DNA of 64,000 nt from Ruminococcus sp. (lineage in GTDB: Bacteria > Bacillota > Clostridia > Oscillospirales > Ruminococcaceae). Under the pieces are notes generated by a model. The model was not told the origin of the DNA. It made no database searches and was given only the letters and a program-made list of their open reading frames with translations. Each line of letters starts with the position of its first letter. The stretch's first letter is position 1. The DNA is taken from positions 1 through 64,000 of the forward strand of contig JAJBTZ010000090.1 in NCBI GenBank assembly GCA_020860605.1. The letters run 5' to 3'. Below are positions 25,197 to 33,191 of the stretch, piece by piece. The translations under genes and the position numbers were made by a program.

Positions 25197-26393
25197 ATGA
25201 AACTTAGCTACAAGAATACAATTTACTGTTCATATGTGGGTTACATAACCCAAGCGGTAGTAAATCTCTTTGCACCGCTTTTATTTGTGACCTTCAGCAG
25301 TGAATTCGGAATATCCGTCAGCCAGATAACGCTTATAACGACACTAAACTTTCTGACACAGCTGATAGTCGATTTACTCAGCACCAAGATTATCGACAAG
25401 CTTGGCTACAGAGTCTGCATAGTTGCTGCACATATCTTCTCGGCAACAGGACTTGTAATGCTTGCGGTCCTGCCGACAGTTCTTCCCAGTGCCTATGCAG
25501 GCCTTCTCATTTCAGTTATAGTTTATGCGGTAGGCGGTGGCCTTATCGAGGTCCTTATAAGCCCGATTGTCGAGGCCTGTCCGACTGACGACAAGGCATC
25601 AGCTATGAGCCTTCTCCATTCATTCTACTGCTGGGGAGCGGTGCTGGTTATACTCGTCTCAACAGCCTTCTTCAGCATTTTCGGAATAGAAAACTGGCGG
25701 ATAATGAGCTGCGTCTGGGCACTGGTTCCTGCTGTAAATGCATTCATGTTCACCAAAGTCCCAATTGAAACGCTGACAGAAGACGGAAGCTCAATGAAAA
25801 TTCGGGATTTGCTCTCTTCAAAAGTGTTTATACTATTCATAATAATGATTCTCTGTGCCGGTGCGAGTGAACTGGCAATGAGCCAGTGGTCATCTGCATT
25901 TGCCGAAAGTGGTCTCGGAGTTTCGAAGGCGATGGGAGACCTTGCGGGGCCATGCTTATTCGCGATTCTCATGGGAATTGCAAGAGTTATTAACTCGAAG
26001 ATTTCCCACAGGATCGATATACTCCCAGTAATGATCGGAAGCGCTGGCCTCTGTGTGATTTCTTACATTCTGACCGTTCTCTCTCCTGTGCCACTTCTGT
26101 CTCTCTTGGGCTGTGCTCTTTGCGGACTGTCTGTCGGAGTTATGTGGCCCGGAGTTTTCAGTCTCGCATCCGCTAAGTTCCCTAAAGGCGGAACTGCGCT
26201 CTTTGCACTTTTAGCATTTGCCGGAGATGTTGGCTGCACAAGCGGACCGACACTCGTAGGCTTCGTTTCAGGACTCAACGGCGACAGCCTGAAGTCAGGC
26301 CTTTCCGCAGCAATGATCTTCCCGATTGTGCTGATAATCTGCTGCCTGGCATACATGAAGCTTCGGAAAAATCCTGAAAAGTCTGACAGGTGA
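25197..26393 (+). CDS. major facilitator superfamily transporter
   Basis: 398 residues, about twelve hydrophobic helices (for example LLISVIVYAVGGGLIEVLISPIVEA, VFILFIIMILCAGASELAMSQW, LLSLLGCALCGLSVGVMWPGVFSLA). The loop between helices 2 and 3, STKIIDKLGYRVCIVAA, is a degenerate MFS signature. LSVGVMWPGVFSLA and the overall layout resemble the FucP/sugar-symporter-like subgroup; the substrate is unknown. AAGGGG precedes the ATG. It sits 80 bases after the metal regulator and may share its transcript. Confidence 0.85.
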   Translation: MKLSYKNTIYCSYVGYITQAVVNLFAPLLFVTFSSEFGISVSQITLITTLNFLTQLIVDLLSTKIIDKLGYRVCIVAAHIFSATGLVMLAVLPTVLPSAYAGLLISVIVYAVGGGLIEVLISPIVEACPTDDKASAMSLLHSFYCWGAVLVILVSTAFFSIFGIENWRIMSCVWALVPAVNAFMFTKVPIETLTEDGSSMKIRDLLSSKVFILFIIMILCAGASELAMSQWSSAFAESGLGVSKAMGDLAGPCLFAILMGIARVINSKISHRIDILPVMIGSAGLCVISYILTVLSPVPLLSLLGCALCGLSVGVMWPGVFSLASAKFPKGGTALFALLAFAGDVGCTSGPTLVGFVSGLNGDSLKSGLSAAMIFPIVLIICCLAYMKLRKNPEKSDR

Positions 26394-26400
26394 CGGCAAT

Positions 26401-27381
26401 CTATTCTGAAAGGAAGTTCATGCCCTCTTCCATGAGAAATTGCATTGCTTCACCACTCGGCATATGTCCAGAGTTCGGAATCACTTTGAATCTGATATTT
26501 TCGTTAGGACATTCGCTGAGATAATCTCTTATAGTATTAGTCGACGTAACTAGGTCTGAGCTTCCCTGCACAATGAGGTAGGGGAGCTTGATTTTTGCAA
26601 GAGTGTCTTTCATGTCAACATCCATCAGCTGCCTGATAATTATGGGCTTGCGATGAGTGCCGTTGTCAAAAACAGCTTTGAAATCCTTCAGGTGATAATC
26701 TGGGCTGGTAAGCATCCCGACGACAAACTTTCCGACAGGAGTTTTGCCACCGTTCGGGTTGTGATAGCCGTCAGTGCATTTCTTGATGAGATTTTCCATG
26801 TCTGCAATGTCAGAATCGGTTCTCGGGACGGTGCTCTTCTTCACTCTTTCGTAAGCCTCGAGCTCGCTCTTGCTCATATTTGAAACGTTCTTCTCAAGAG
26901 CCGAGAAAACCTCATCGTTGAAGAAAAGCTCTTTCGTTATCTGCCCGTAGACCATCACTTTATCCAAAAGCTCAGGAACCTCCACAGCACATCTTGCTGC
27001 CAGAACAGAGCCCCATGAGACGCCGAAGAGGCAAATCTTGTGGTCGGGATAGTCTTTATGCAAGGCTTTAATCAGATCCAGCGCCATAGTGACGTAGCTT
27101 TCGATGCAGATTGAATCGTCAAGCTCAGCATCATTAATCCCACAGCCGAGCTGATCCCAGTATACCATCGTACACTTTTCTTCGAGAGTGGGGAAGAGAC
27201 CGCTGCAGCCTTCACCGAACGGAATCGGGTTGCCGGGTCCACCGTGAAGATATATAACAAGTGGATTATCCGCCTTTCTTCCTTCGATCAGAACCTTCTG
27301 CTCGTAGCCACCGAGATTATAAATCTTGTGCTCGACCATTTCACAGCTTTCTATAAACTTTTTGCGACTGCTCATATTCAA
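26401..27381 (-). CDS. alpha/beta hydrolase (proline iminopeptidase-like)
   Basis: 326 residues. Oxyanion motif YLHGGPGNPIPFGEG, nucleophile elbow FGVSWGSVLAAR and C-terminal NSGHMPSGEAM (catalytic His) fit the S33 peptidase-like subfamily of alpha/beta hydrolases. The helical lid lies at about residues 150-240. The substrate is uncertain. TTG 27381 is 6 bases after AAGGGAG; ATG 27375 is 12 bases after it, so the true start could be either. It is convergent with the MFS gene, with only 7 bases between stops and no terminator seen. Confidence 0.82.
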   Translation of the reverse strand: MNMSSRKKFIESCEMVEHKIYNLGGYEQKVLIEGRKADNPLVIYLHGGPGNPIPFGEGCSGLFPTLEEKCTMVYWDQLGCGINDAELDDSICIESYVTMALDLIKALHKDYPDHKICLFGVSWGSVLAARCAVEVPELLDKVMVYGQITKELFFNDEVFSALEKNVSNMSKSELEAYERVKKSTVPRTDSDIADMENLIKKCTDGYHNPNGGKTPVGKFVVGMLTSPDYHLKDFKAVFDNGTHRKPIIIRQLMDVDMKDTLAKIKLPYLIVQGSSDLVTSTNTIRDYLSECPNENIRFKVIPNSGHMPSGEAMQFLMEEGMNFLSE

Positions 27382-27505
27382 GAGAAACTCCCTTCATTAT
27401 TCGATTATAATCGAGTCGTTCTCATCAAATTTACCATACATTGGCGTTAAAGTCAAGCCTGTTAGTGTGCTATCTGACGATTCAAAAGAAAATATTACTC
27501 ACCCC

Positions 27506-27534
27506 TTGAAATGTCAAAAAGCCTGTGATATAAT
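27506..27534 (+). promoter_or_regulatory. sigma-A promoter for the GH130 gene
   Basis: TTGAAA (27506-27511), 17 bp, TATAAT (27529-27534). Confidence 0.75.
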
Positions 27535-27597
27535 AATTTTGCAGAAGCCCGAAGGGGATATAAATTCTGAATTTTGACCGAAAGGACAGACTAAAAA

Positions 27598-28623
27598 ATG
27601 GACAAGGTAAAGATTATAAACGGCGAAAATCTTCCCAACATTCCTTGGCAGGACAAGCCGGAAAACTACAATCTCCCAGTTTGGAGATACACTGAAAACC
27701 CGATCATCGGAAGAAATCCGATCGAGGGAATTGCAAGAATATTCAACAGCTCCGTAGTTACCTACGGCGGACGCTTTGTCGGCATCTTCAGAGCTGAATC
27801 GATCAACGGTGTTCCGTTCCTCTATCTCGGCTATAGCGATGATGCTATTCACTGGGAATTCGAGAAGGACAGAATCAACTTCGTAGACGAGGAAGGCAAG
27901 ACCTTCATGCCTTCTTACATGTATGACCCGAGACTCCTTAAGATTGAGGATACCTTCTACATGATCTGGTGTCAGGATGGCTATGGCGCAACCCTTGGTA
28001 TCGCAAAGACCACCGACATCAAGACCTTCACAAGAATCGAAAATCCCTTCCTTCCGTTCAACAGAAACGGCGTTCTCTTCCCGAGAAAGATCAATGGCAA
28101 GTATATGCTCCTCTCTCGTCCTAGCGACTCTGGCCACACTCCCTTCGGCGATATCTTCCTCTCTGAGAGCTATGATATGGAATACTGGGGACATCACCGT
28201 CACGTAATGGGCATCTCCTACAACAACTGGTGGGAGGGAACCAAGATCGGCGCTGGCGCTGTTCCGATCGAGACCTCTGAAGGCTGGCTCCTCATTTATC
28301 ACGGCGTTGCCAACACCTGCAACGGCTTTGTTTACTCTATCGGTGGAGCTATTCTCGACATCGATGAGCCTTCAAAGGTTATTCACCGCTGCTCTACTTA
28401 CCTTCTCACTCCTGAGGAGTGGTATGAGGAGAGAGGCTTCGTTCCGAACGTTGCTTTTCCATGTGCTACACTTCAGGATGCTGAAACCGGCAGGATGGCT
28501 ATCTACTATGGCTGCGCTGACAGCTATGTCGGACTTGCTTTCACTCAGGTTGACGACCTCGTCAAGTACATCATCGACCACGACAACGCTGGTCCTGCTG
28601 AGCTTGAAATTGGCAGAAGATAA
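27598..28623 (+). CDS. GH130 family glycoside phosphorylase (beta-mannoside type)
   Basis: 341 residues, single five-bladed beta-propeller domain without a signal peptide. Family features: NPIIGRNPIEGIARIFNSSV at the N-terminus, FRAES, MYDPRLLKIEDTFYMIWCQD with the likely catalytic Asp, TFTRIENPFLPFNRNGVLFPRKI, and GAGAVPIETSEGWLLIYHGV. GH130 enzymes phosphorolyse beta-mannosidic bonds; the 2-type subfamily acts on beta-1,4-mannooligosaccharides, giving mannose-1-phosphate. With the GH8 enzyme it suggests hemicellulose use. The exact substrate (mannooligosaccharide or mannosylglucose) is not settled. Promoter and terminator both present, so likely monocistronic. Confidence 0.92.
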   Translation: MDKVKIINGENLPNIPWQDKPENYNLPVWRYTENPIIGRNPIEGIARIFNSSVVTYGGRFVGIFRAESINGVPFLYLGYSDDAIHWEFEKDRINFVDEEGKTFMPSYMYDPRLLKIEDTFYMIWCQDGYGATLGIAKTTDIKTFTRIENPFLPFNRNGVLFPRKINGKYMLLSRPSDSGHTPFGDIFLSESYDMEYWGHHRHVMGISYNNWWEGTKIGAGAVPIETSEGWLLIYHGVANTCNGFVYSIGGAILDIDEPSKVIHRCSTYLLTPEEWYEERGFVPNVAFPCATLQDAETGRMAIYYGCADSYVGLAFTQVDDLVKYIIDHDNAGPAELEIGRR

Positions 28624-28649
28624 TTTCAAAAGTTTGCTTCTCTGTAAAG

Positions 28650-28690
28650 CAAAAGCGCCGTTCTCATCTCGAGAGCGGTGCTTTTGTAAA
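28650..28690 (+). terminator. intrinsic terminator after the GH130 gene
   Basis: AAAAGCGCCGTTCTC pairs with GAGAGCGGTGCTTTT across ATCTC, followed by TTTTG. Confidence 0.8.
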
Positions 28691-28803
28691 AAATCATATA
28701 ACACGGGATATGTCAGGCAGGACAGGACATAATATCTTTGGCGTGATTCGGGGCAGGGGACCTATACTTCCGAATGGATGTCAAGAAAAAGTCGAATTTT
28801 GTC

Positions 28804-28832
28804 TTTACAAATCCCTAAAAGTGTGATATGAT
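28804..28832 (+). promoter_or_regulatory. sigma-A promoter for the HATPase gene
   Basis: TTTACA (28804-28809), 17 bp, TATGAT (28827-28832). AGTCGAA at 28790-28796, resembling a Spo0A box, lies 7 bp upstream of the -35. Confidence 0.6.
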
Positions 28833-28882
28833 ATCCTTATGGATATGGATATCAATAAATTAAGATTTCAGGCGGTGTTACT

Positions 28883-29629
28883 ATGGAAGAATTACTCGAA
28901 CTCAACAAGCATGAATGTACAGTTATCAGAAGCAACCTCATGGAGGTTGTCAATTGTGCTGAGCGCCTTGAGCTTGCTCTCGAGGATGCCGATGTCTATG
29001 AAGAAATGGGCGCCGTTCGTAGAATCGTCTCTTCCTGCTACAAGGTTCTTTCCGCCGTCATCAATTCCGAAGAAATGGCCAAGCTTGATGAGTACAGGCC
29101 TGTTTACTTCTGCCTTTCTGACCTGGTTGAGGACATGGTCAATGTCTGCCGTTCACAATTGAGGCGTTCAAATGTTGAGATTATCTCCGAAATCGAAACT
29201 GGCGTCTATGTTGAGTCCGACCCAGACAGACTTACCTCCTGCCTTATGAATCTTATAGTTAACGCTATTAAGAATGTTGACAAAGACGAAGGAAAAATCA
29301 GAATCAGGATCTCCAAGCTCAGTGGCAGTGCCTCTCTGACCGTTTCCGACAACGGCTATGGTGCAGAGCTCGAGGAAATCGAAGAGTGCCTTTGCGACGA
29401 AGAGTCCACCTCCGGCCTCGCAGTCGTAGGCAAGTTCTGCCGTGAAGCAGGCACCAACATTGTAGTAGACGAAAGCGTCGACGGTGGCCTCCTTTTCTCC
29501 TTCCGTCTCCCTCTCGCCTCCTTCAACGAAATCACCCTCAAGTCCCGCAAGTCTTTCATCCCAGCCAACTCTTTCTCGCCCATACGAGTGTATCTTGCGA
29601 AGGTGGAGGATGACGAAGCGGAGGATTAG
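28883..29629 (+). CDS. orphan cytoplasmic histidine-kinase-like ATPase
   Basis: 248 residues, no TM helix or sensor domain. The N-terminal helical part (1-80) occupies the place of a DHp domain but has no normal H-box; the only candidate is His9 in NKHECTVIRSNL. The HATPase_c domain is readable: N-box LMNLIVNAIKNVDKDEGK, G1 SDNGYGAELEE and a GLAVV segment in place of GLGL. The C-terminal tail is basic then acidic. No response regulator is adjacent. It may be an anti-sigma or phosphorelay-like ATPase, or a degenerate kinase. AGGCGGTG precedes the ATG. Confidence 0.75.
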   Translation: MEELLELNKHECTVIRSNLMEVVNCAERLELALEDADVYEEMGAVRRIVSSCYKVLSAVINSEEMAKLDEYRPVYFCLSDLVEDMVNVCRSQLRRSNVEIISEIETGVYVESDPDRLTSCLMNLIVNAIKNVDKDEGKIRIRISKLSGSASLTVSDNGYGAELEEIEECLCDEESTSGLAVVGKFCREAGTNIVVDESVDGGLLFSFRLPLASFNEITLKSRKSFIPANSFSPIRVYLAKVEDDEAED

Positions 29630-29665
29630 CTCCTATTTTTTTGTCTATTTTTTGGGCAAAAAGGG

Positions 29666-29694
29666 TTGACAACCTGAGAATAGTGTGCTACAAT
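29666..29694 (+). promoter_or_regulatory. sigma-A promoter for the NPTTG surface protein
   Basis: TTGACA (29666-29671), 17 bp, TACAAT (29689-29694). Confidence 0.85.
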
Positions 29695-29701
29695 TTCAAC
29701 G

Positions 29702-29815
29702 TAGGGTGAATGTTCTGTAAAACGTTTAACTTGCAAAAATCATTTCGGGGGGTAGTACCTTCGGTACACCCAATTTCAACCTCCGACACTAAAGAGTGCT
29801 GCGGGGGATTTTTTA
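29702..29815 (+). ncRNA. structured 5' leader with terminator/antiterminator-like pairing
   Basis: Between the promoter and a gene 165 bases away lie a G-run (29747-29752), a hairpin GTACC-TTC-GGTAC (29755-29767) with flanking GGGT/ACCC pairing, and a terminator-like stem: CCTCCG (29780-29785) with CGGGGG (29802-29807) enclosing CACT-AAAG-AGTG, then six T (29809-29814). ACCTCC can instead pair with GGGGGT upstream, a classic antiterminator alternative. It matches no riboswitch class I know. A similar leader lies at 36346-36430. Confidence 0.55.
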
Positions 29816-29859
29816 TATCTGTTTTTCGTCCTCCTTGGCACAACTGAGGAGGATATATT

Positions 29860-32800
29860 ATGAAAAAATTAAACAAACTTCTGGCTGTCATCACAGCCTT
29901 GGCAATTGCGTTGAGCATGATGAGCTTGGTCACGATTGCGGATGAATATGAGTATACTGTATACATTAACAGTGTAGATGAGTTCCTTGCTCTAGCTACA
30001 GCTGAAGATGCAGATAATGATGGTCAAATTTATAAGGGCTATTTGATTGTGCTTAACATAGATATTGACTTTTCCGAATTTACGAGTGTTCAAGAGTCTT
30101 ATGCGAGCAATTTATTCCCGCTATTTTCTGGAACTGGTGCTGGGTTTGCGGGAACATTCGACGGTAACGGTCATATCATTTCTAATTACAATATCGACTC
30201 ATCAGGAAGCTATGTCGGATTGTTTGCCTCTATAAATGGTGGTATAGTCAAGAATTTAACCATAACAGGTTCTGTCTCAGGCGGAAGTAATGTAGGTGCT
30301 ATTGCTGGGACTGTTACTGATGGCACAATCAGTAATTGTACGAGTTATGTTACTGTCAGTAGTATATATGAAGAAGCATGGTCATACGACATCGGCGGCA
30401 TAGTTGGCTATGCCAAGGAAAGCACAATCACTAATTGCAAAAACTATGGAAGCAGTGTTGATGGCGATAATGATGTTGGTGGTATCGTTGGAGTTATGTA
30501 TGATACTACTATAAGTAATTGTGTAAATTACAGTAATGTGACGATGCATGAAACATGGGGAGTTGGAGGAATCGCAGGAGAAATTCATGGCGACAGTCTT
30601 GTTTCAAGCTGTTCAAACTATGGTGATGTCGTTTCCGTTGACGATGGCGGTATGGTTGGTGGAATAGCCGGATCATTTAATTCTGGCGATGGTGAAGGTA
30701 CTGTTGACAATTGTTACAATTGCGGAGCTATAAGTGGTCCTACCAGTGTTGGTGGAATTGTTGGTAAAATGACGAATGCATATCAAATTACTAACTGCAC
30801 CAACGATGGAGATGTTGTCGGAACTGGAAATAGGGTAGGCGGCGTTATTGGATATGCACTCAACCTTTATTCTATTGAAAATTGTCACAATAATGGTGAT
30901 GTAACTTCAAGTGGCTATTATGTAGGTGGAATAGCTGGACGAACCAGTTTAGATGATTTTAATTCATGTTCCGCAAGCTTTGACTACATCATTGTTAGTG
31001 ACTGCTCTAACACAGGCGATATTTGTGGCGGTTACAATTACATCAGTGGTATTTTTGGAGATGCAAAGGCTGTTATAGTGACCGATTGCTACAATACCGG
31101 TAGCATATCCACCACATCAGACAGAGGTGCTAGTATGGGTGGAATTACAGGCTACTTATATGATGACAGCTCGTTAACTGATTGCTACAACGAAGGAACA
31201 GTAACTGGCTACCAACTTATTGGTGGAGTTGTAGGTAACTCAGCAGGTGGCAATATTGAAAGGTGCTACAACACTGGAAGTGTTACTGGTGCAGTTGGCT
31301 ATATAGGCGGTGTAGTTGCTCGTGCAACTAGTGAGACTGGTTATGACGATGTGACTTGTATACTGAAAGATTCATATAATACCGGAAGTGTAACAAGCAC
31401 GGGGACAAGCGCATATATTGGTGGAATAGCTGGAATTTTAAATTGTGTTTATTGTGAAAATTGTTATAATGCGGGTTCGGTAATAGCTGATGATAGTGGT
31501 CATATCGGCGCAGCGTTTGGCAGTGCTAATCTTAACAATAGCGGCGAGATGTTGGGTACTGTAAGCAACGTATACTATCTTGACACATCCGCAGAATCTG
31601 CTGTTGGCTCTTTGTCTACTAACAGTTTCACCTCTTATGTCACTGCCGGATTAACCTCAAAGACCGAAGAAGAATTTAATTCCGGTGAAGTGACATATTT
31701 GCTTAACGGTAGCACTTGCTCTGGCGACTTGATTTGGCATCAGACTGTAGTAGATAGCTCTACAGATCAATATCCTGTTTTGAATGATAAATCGAAGACT
31801 GTTCTTCAAATAACTGTCATACTGGATGATGATATATATGGCGTTTGCTACACAAATGTTGATTGCATACTTGAGGAATATCCTACTTCTAATTTGGGCG
31901 ATCTTCTCTTCTATTATGATAAAGAGTTAACCTCAGAGATTGAAACTGCGACGGGTATATACAGTAATGATACAATAATTTATGCAGCATATGCTCAAGA
32001 AGACGTTGAGTACAGCATATCCGTATCTAAAGCAGAAAACGGCACCGTAACCGCTTCCCCAGAAACTGCTGCTGCAGGAGATACGGTTGCTTTGACGATT
32101 ACTCCTGCTGAAGGCTATGAGGTGTCAAGTGTAACCGTGACTTATGGCAGTGGGACTGAGGTTACTGTTGCTGCCGACTATACATTCACGATGCCTGAGA
32201 ATGATGTTACTGTAACTGTTGTATTTGCAGAAAAGTCTGGCGGTTCTTCGACTGATGATCCTTCAACCACCACGACCCATACTGTGACAACTACTCAGAC
32301 TTCTCTCGGCACAGTCACAGTCACCCCGACATCCGCCGAAGCTGGTGCAACTGTAACTGTTACGGTTACCGCAAACACTGGATACACTGTTGCTGGAATC
32401 ACTGTTAAGGATGCGAGTGGTAGCTCTGTAACGGTGAGTGGTTCTAATGGGGTGTACACTTTCACGATGCCTTCATCTGCTGTTACAATAACTCCATTAT
32501 TTACAGCCGATTCGAGCTCATCTACAACTGAGCATACCCATACTTATGTATTCGTTGGCTGGACATGGTCCAGTGATCTGAATTCAGCTATAGGCACATT
32601 CTATTGCAGCACCTGTGGAAATAAGGCGATTTATCCTGCTACAGTTACATCTTCCACTACATACGGAGTTGTGACCAAGAATGCTGCTATCTATCTCAAT
32701 GGCGTTTGGTATACCGATAGTAAGATTGACACTTCATCTACTTCAAGCACAAGTACTTCAACCACGAATACCACCACTACCACAACTACGGAGACAGTGG

Positions 32801-32982
32801 ATGAGGTTATTCAGGTAGAAGACCCCATCGAATCCACCGAAACCGACACTGAGCCTGACGACTCCGAGCCGGAAGAGGTCACAGAGCCTGAGGCGGAGTC
32901 GAACCCGACTACTGGCATTGCAATTTCATTGATTCCAATGGCAATAGCTGCTCTCGCAGCCGTCTCCTCAAAGAGAAGATGA
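29860..32982 (+). CDS. cell-wall-anchored surface protein with GLUG-type repeats
   Basis: 1040 residues. Signal peptide 1-27 (KKLNKLLAVITALAIALSMM). Residues about 90-560 hold some 18 repeats of roughly 20-25 residues of the type GGIVG...ISNCYNTGSV (GLUG-like, probably a beta-solenoid). Two bacterial-repeat modules (about 713-790 and 806-880) have the NGTVTASPETAAAGDTV...YTFTMPENDVTVT pattern. A CxxC domain with YPATVTSSTTYG resembles the C-terminal domain of the 1-1293 protein. A Thr-rich linker, EDPIES and an acidic stretch precede NPTTG (1015-1019), a hydrophobic helix and KRR: a sortase-type anchor. No sortase is in the window. The role is probably adhesion. Confidence 0.88.
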   Translation: MKKLNKLLAVITALAIALSMMSLVTIADEYEYTVYINSVDEFLALATAEDADNDGQIYKGYLIVLNIDIDFSEFTSVQESYASNLFPLFSGTGAGFAGTFDGNGHIISNYNIDSSGSYVGLFASINGGIVKNLTITGSVSGGSNVGAIAGTVTDGTISNCTSYVTVSSIYEEAWSYDIGGIVGYAKESTITNCKNYGSSVDGDNDVGGIVGVMYDTTISNCVNYSNVTMHETWGVGGIAGEIHGDSLVSSCSNYGDVVSVDDGGMVGGIAGSFNSGDGEGTVDNCYNCGAISGPTSVGGIVGKMTNAYQITNCTNDGDVVGTGNRVGGVIGYALNLYSIENCHNNGDVTSSGYYVGGIAGRTSLDDFNSCSASFDYIIVSDCSNTGDICGGYNYISGIFGDAKAVIVTDCYNTGSISTTSDRGASMGGITGYLYDDSSLTDCYNEGTVTGYQLIGGVVGNSAGGNIERCYNTGSVTGAVGYIGGVVARATSETGYDDVTCILKDSYNTGSVTSTGTSAYIGGIAGILNCVYCENCYNAGSVIADDSGHIGAAFGSANLNNSGEMLGTVSNVYYLDTSAESAVGSLSTNSFTSYVTAGLTSKTEEEFNSGEVTYLLNGSTCSGDLIWHQTVVDSSTDQYPVLNDKSKTVLQITVILDDDIYGVCYTNVDCILEEYPTSNLGDLLFYYDKELTSEIETATGIYSNDTIIYAAYAQEDVEYSISVSKAENGTVTASPETAAAGDTVALTITPAEGYEVSSVTVTYGSGTEVTVAADYTFTMPENDVTVTVVFAEKSGGSSTDDPSTTTTHTVTTTQTSLGTVTVTPTSAEAGATVTVTVTANTGYTVAGITVKDASGSSVTVSGSNGVYTFTMPSSAVTITPLFTADSSSSTTEHTHTYVFVGWTWSSDLNSAIGTFYCSTCGNKAIYPATVTSSTTYGVVTKNAAIYLNGVWYTDSKIDTSSTSSTSTSTTNTTTTTTTETVDEVIQVEDPIESTETDTEPDDSEPEEVTEPEAESNPTTGIAISLIPMAIAALAAVSSKRR

Positions 32983-32992
32983 CACACTCTGT

Positions 32993-33027
32993 AAAAAGCT
33001 CCCCACCACGTGTGGGGAGCTTTTTCG
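32993..33027 (+). terminator. intrinsic terminator after the NPTTG protein
   Basis: AAAAAGCTCCCCAC pairs with GTGGGGAGCTTTTT around a small loop; the closing arm supplies five T. Confidence 0.9.
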
Positions 33028-33069
33028 CATAATGCCTTATAGCGCTTTTCTCCCCTTTCTAAAAAATTT

Positions 33070-33086
33070 TTTCGAAAATTGTCGAA
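33070..33086 (+). promoter_or_regulatory. tandem Spo0A-box-like heptamers
   Basis: TTTCGAA (33070-33076) and TGTCGAA (33080-33086) are exactly 10 bp apart, 17 bp upstream of the -35 at 33104. TGTCGAA is the classic 0A box. Confidence 0.5.
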
Positions 33087-33103
33087 ATTGCTCACAAATA
33101 ATC

Positions 33104-33132
33104 TTGACAACTTGGCTTTTTCGTGTTAAACT
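33104..33132 (+). promoter_or_regulatory. sigma-A promoter for the 33.2-35.8 kb secreted protein operon
   Basis: TTGACA (33104-33109), 17 bp, TAAACT (33127-33132). Confidence 0.8.
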
Positions 33133-33191
33133 ATAACATACTATATGATACAATAAAGTTTATGAAGGAGTAAACCGAAGGAGTGAAAGGC

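Noticed and set aside
29717-29730. Catabolite (cre) site at GTAAAACGTTTAAC
   Set aside because: It is nearly palindromic but the spacing around CG does not fit the cre consensus.
29702-29815. Cyclic di-GMP riboswitch in the 29.7 kb leader
   Set aside because: The GGGCAAACC-type core of class I and the class II core are missing, so I leave the class open.
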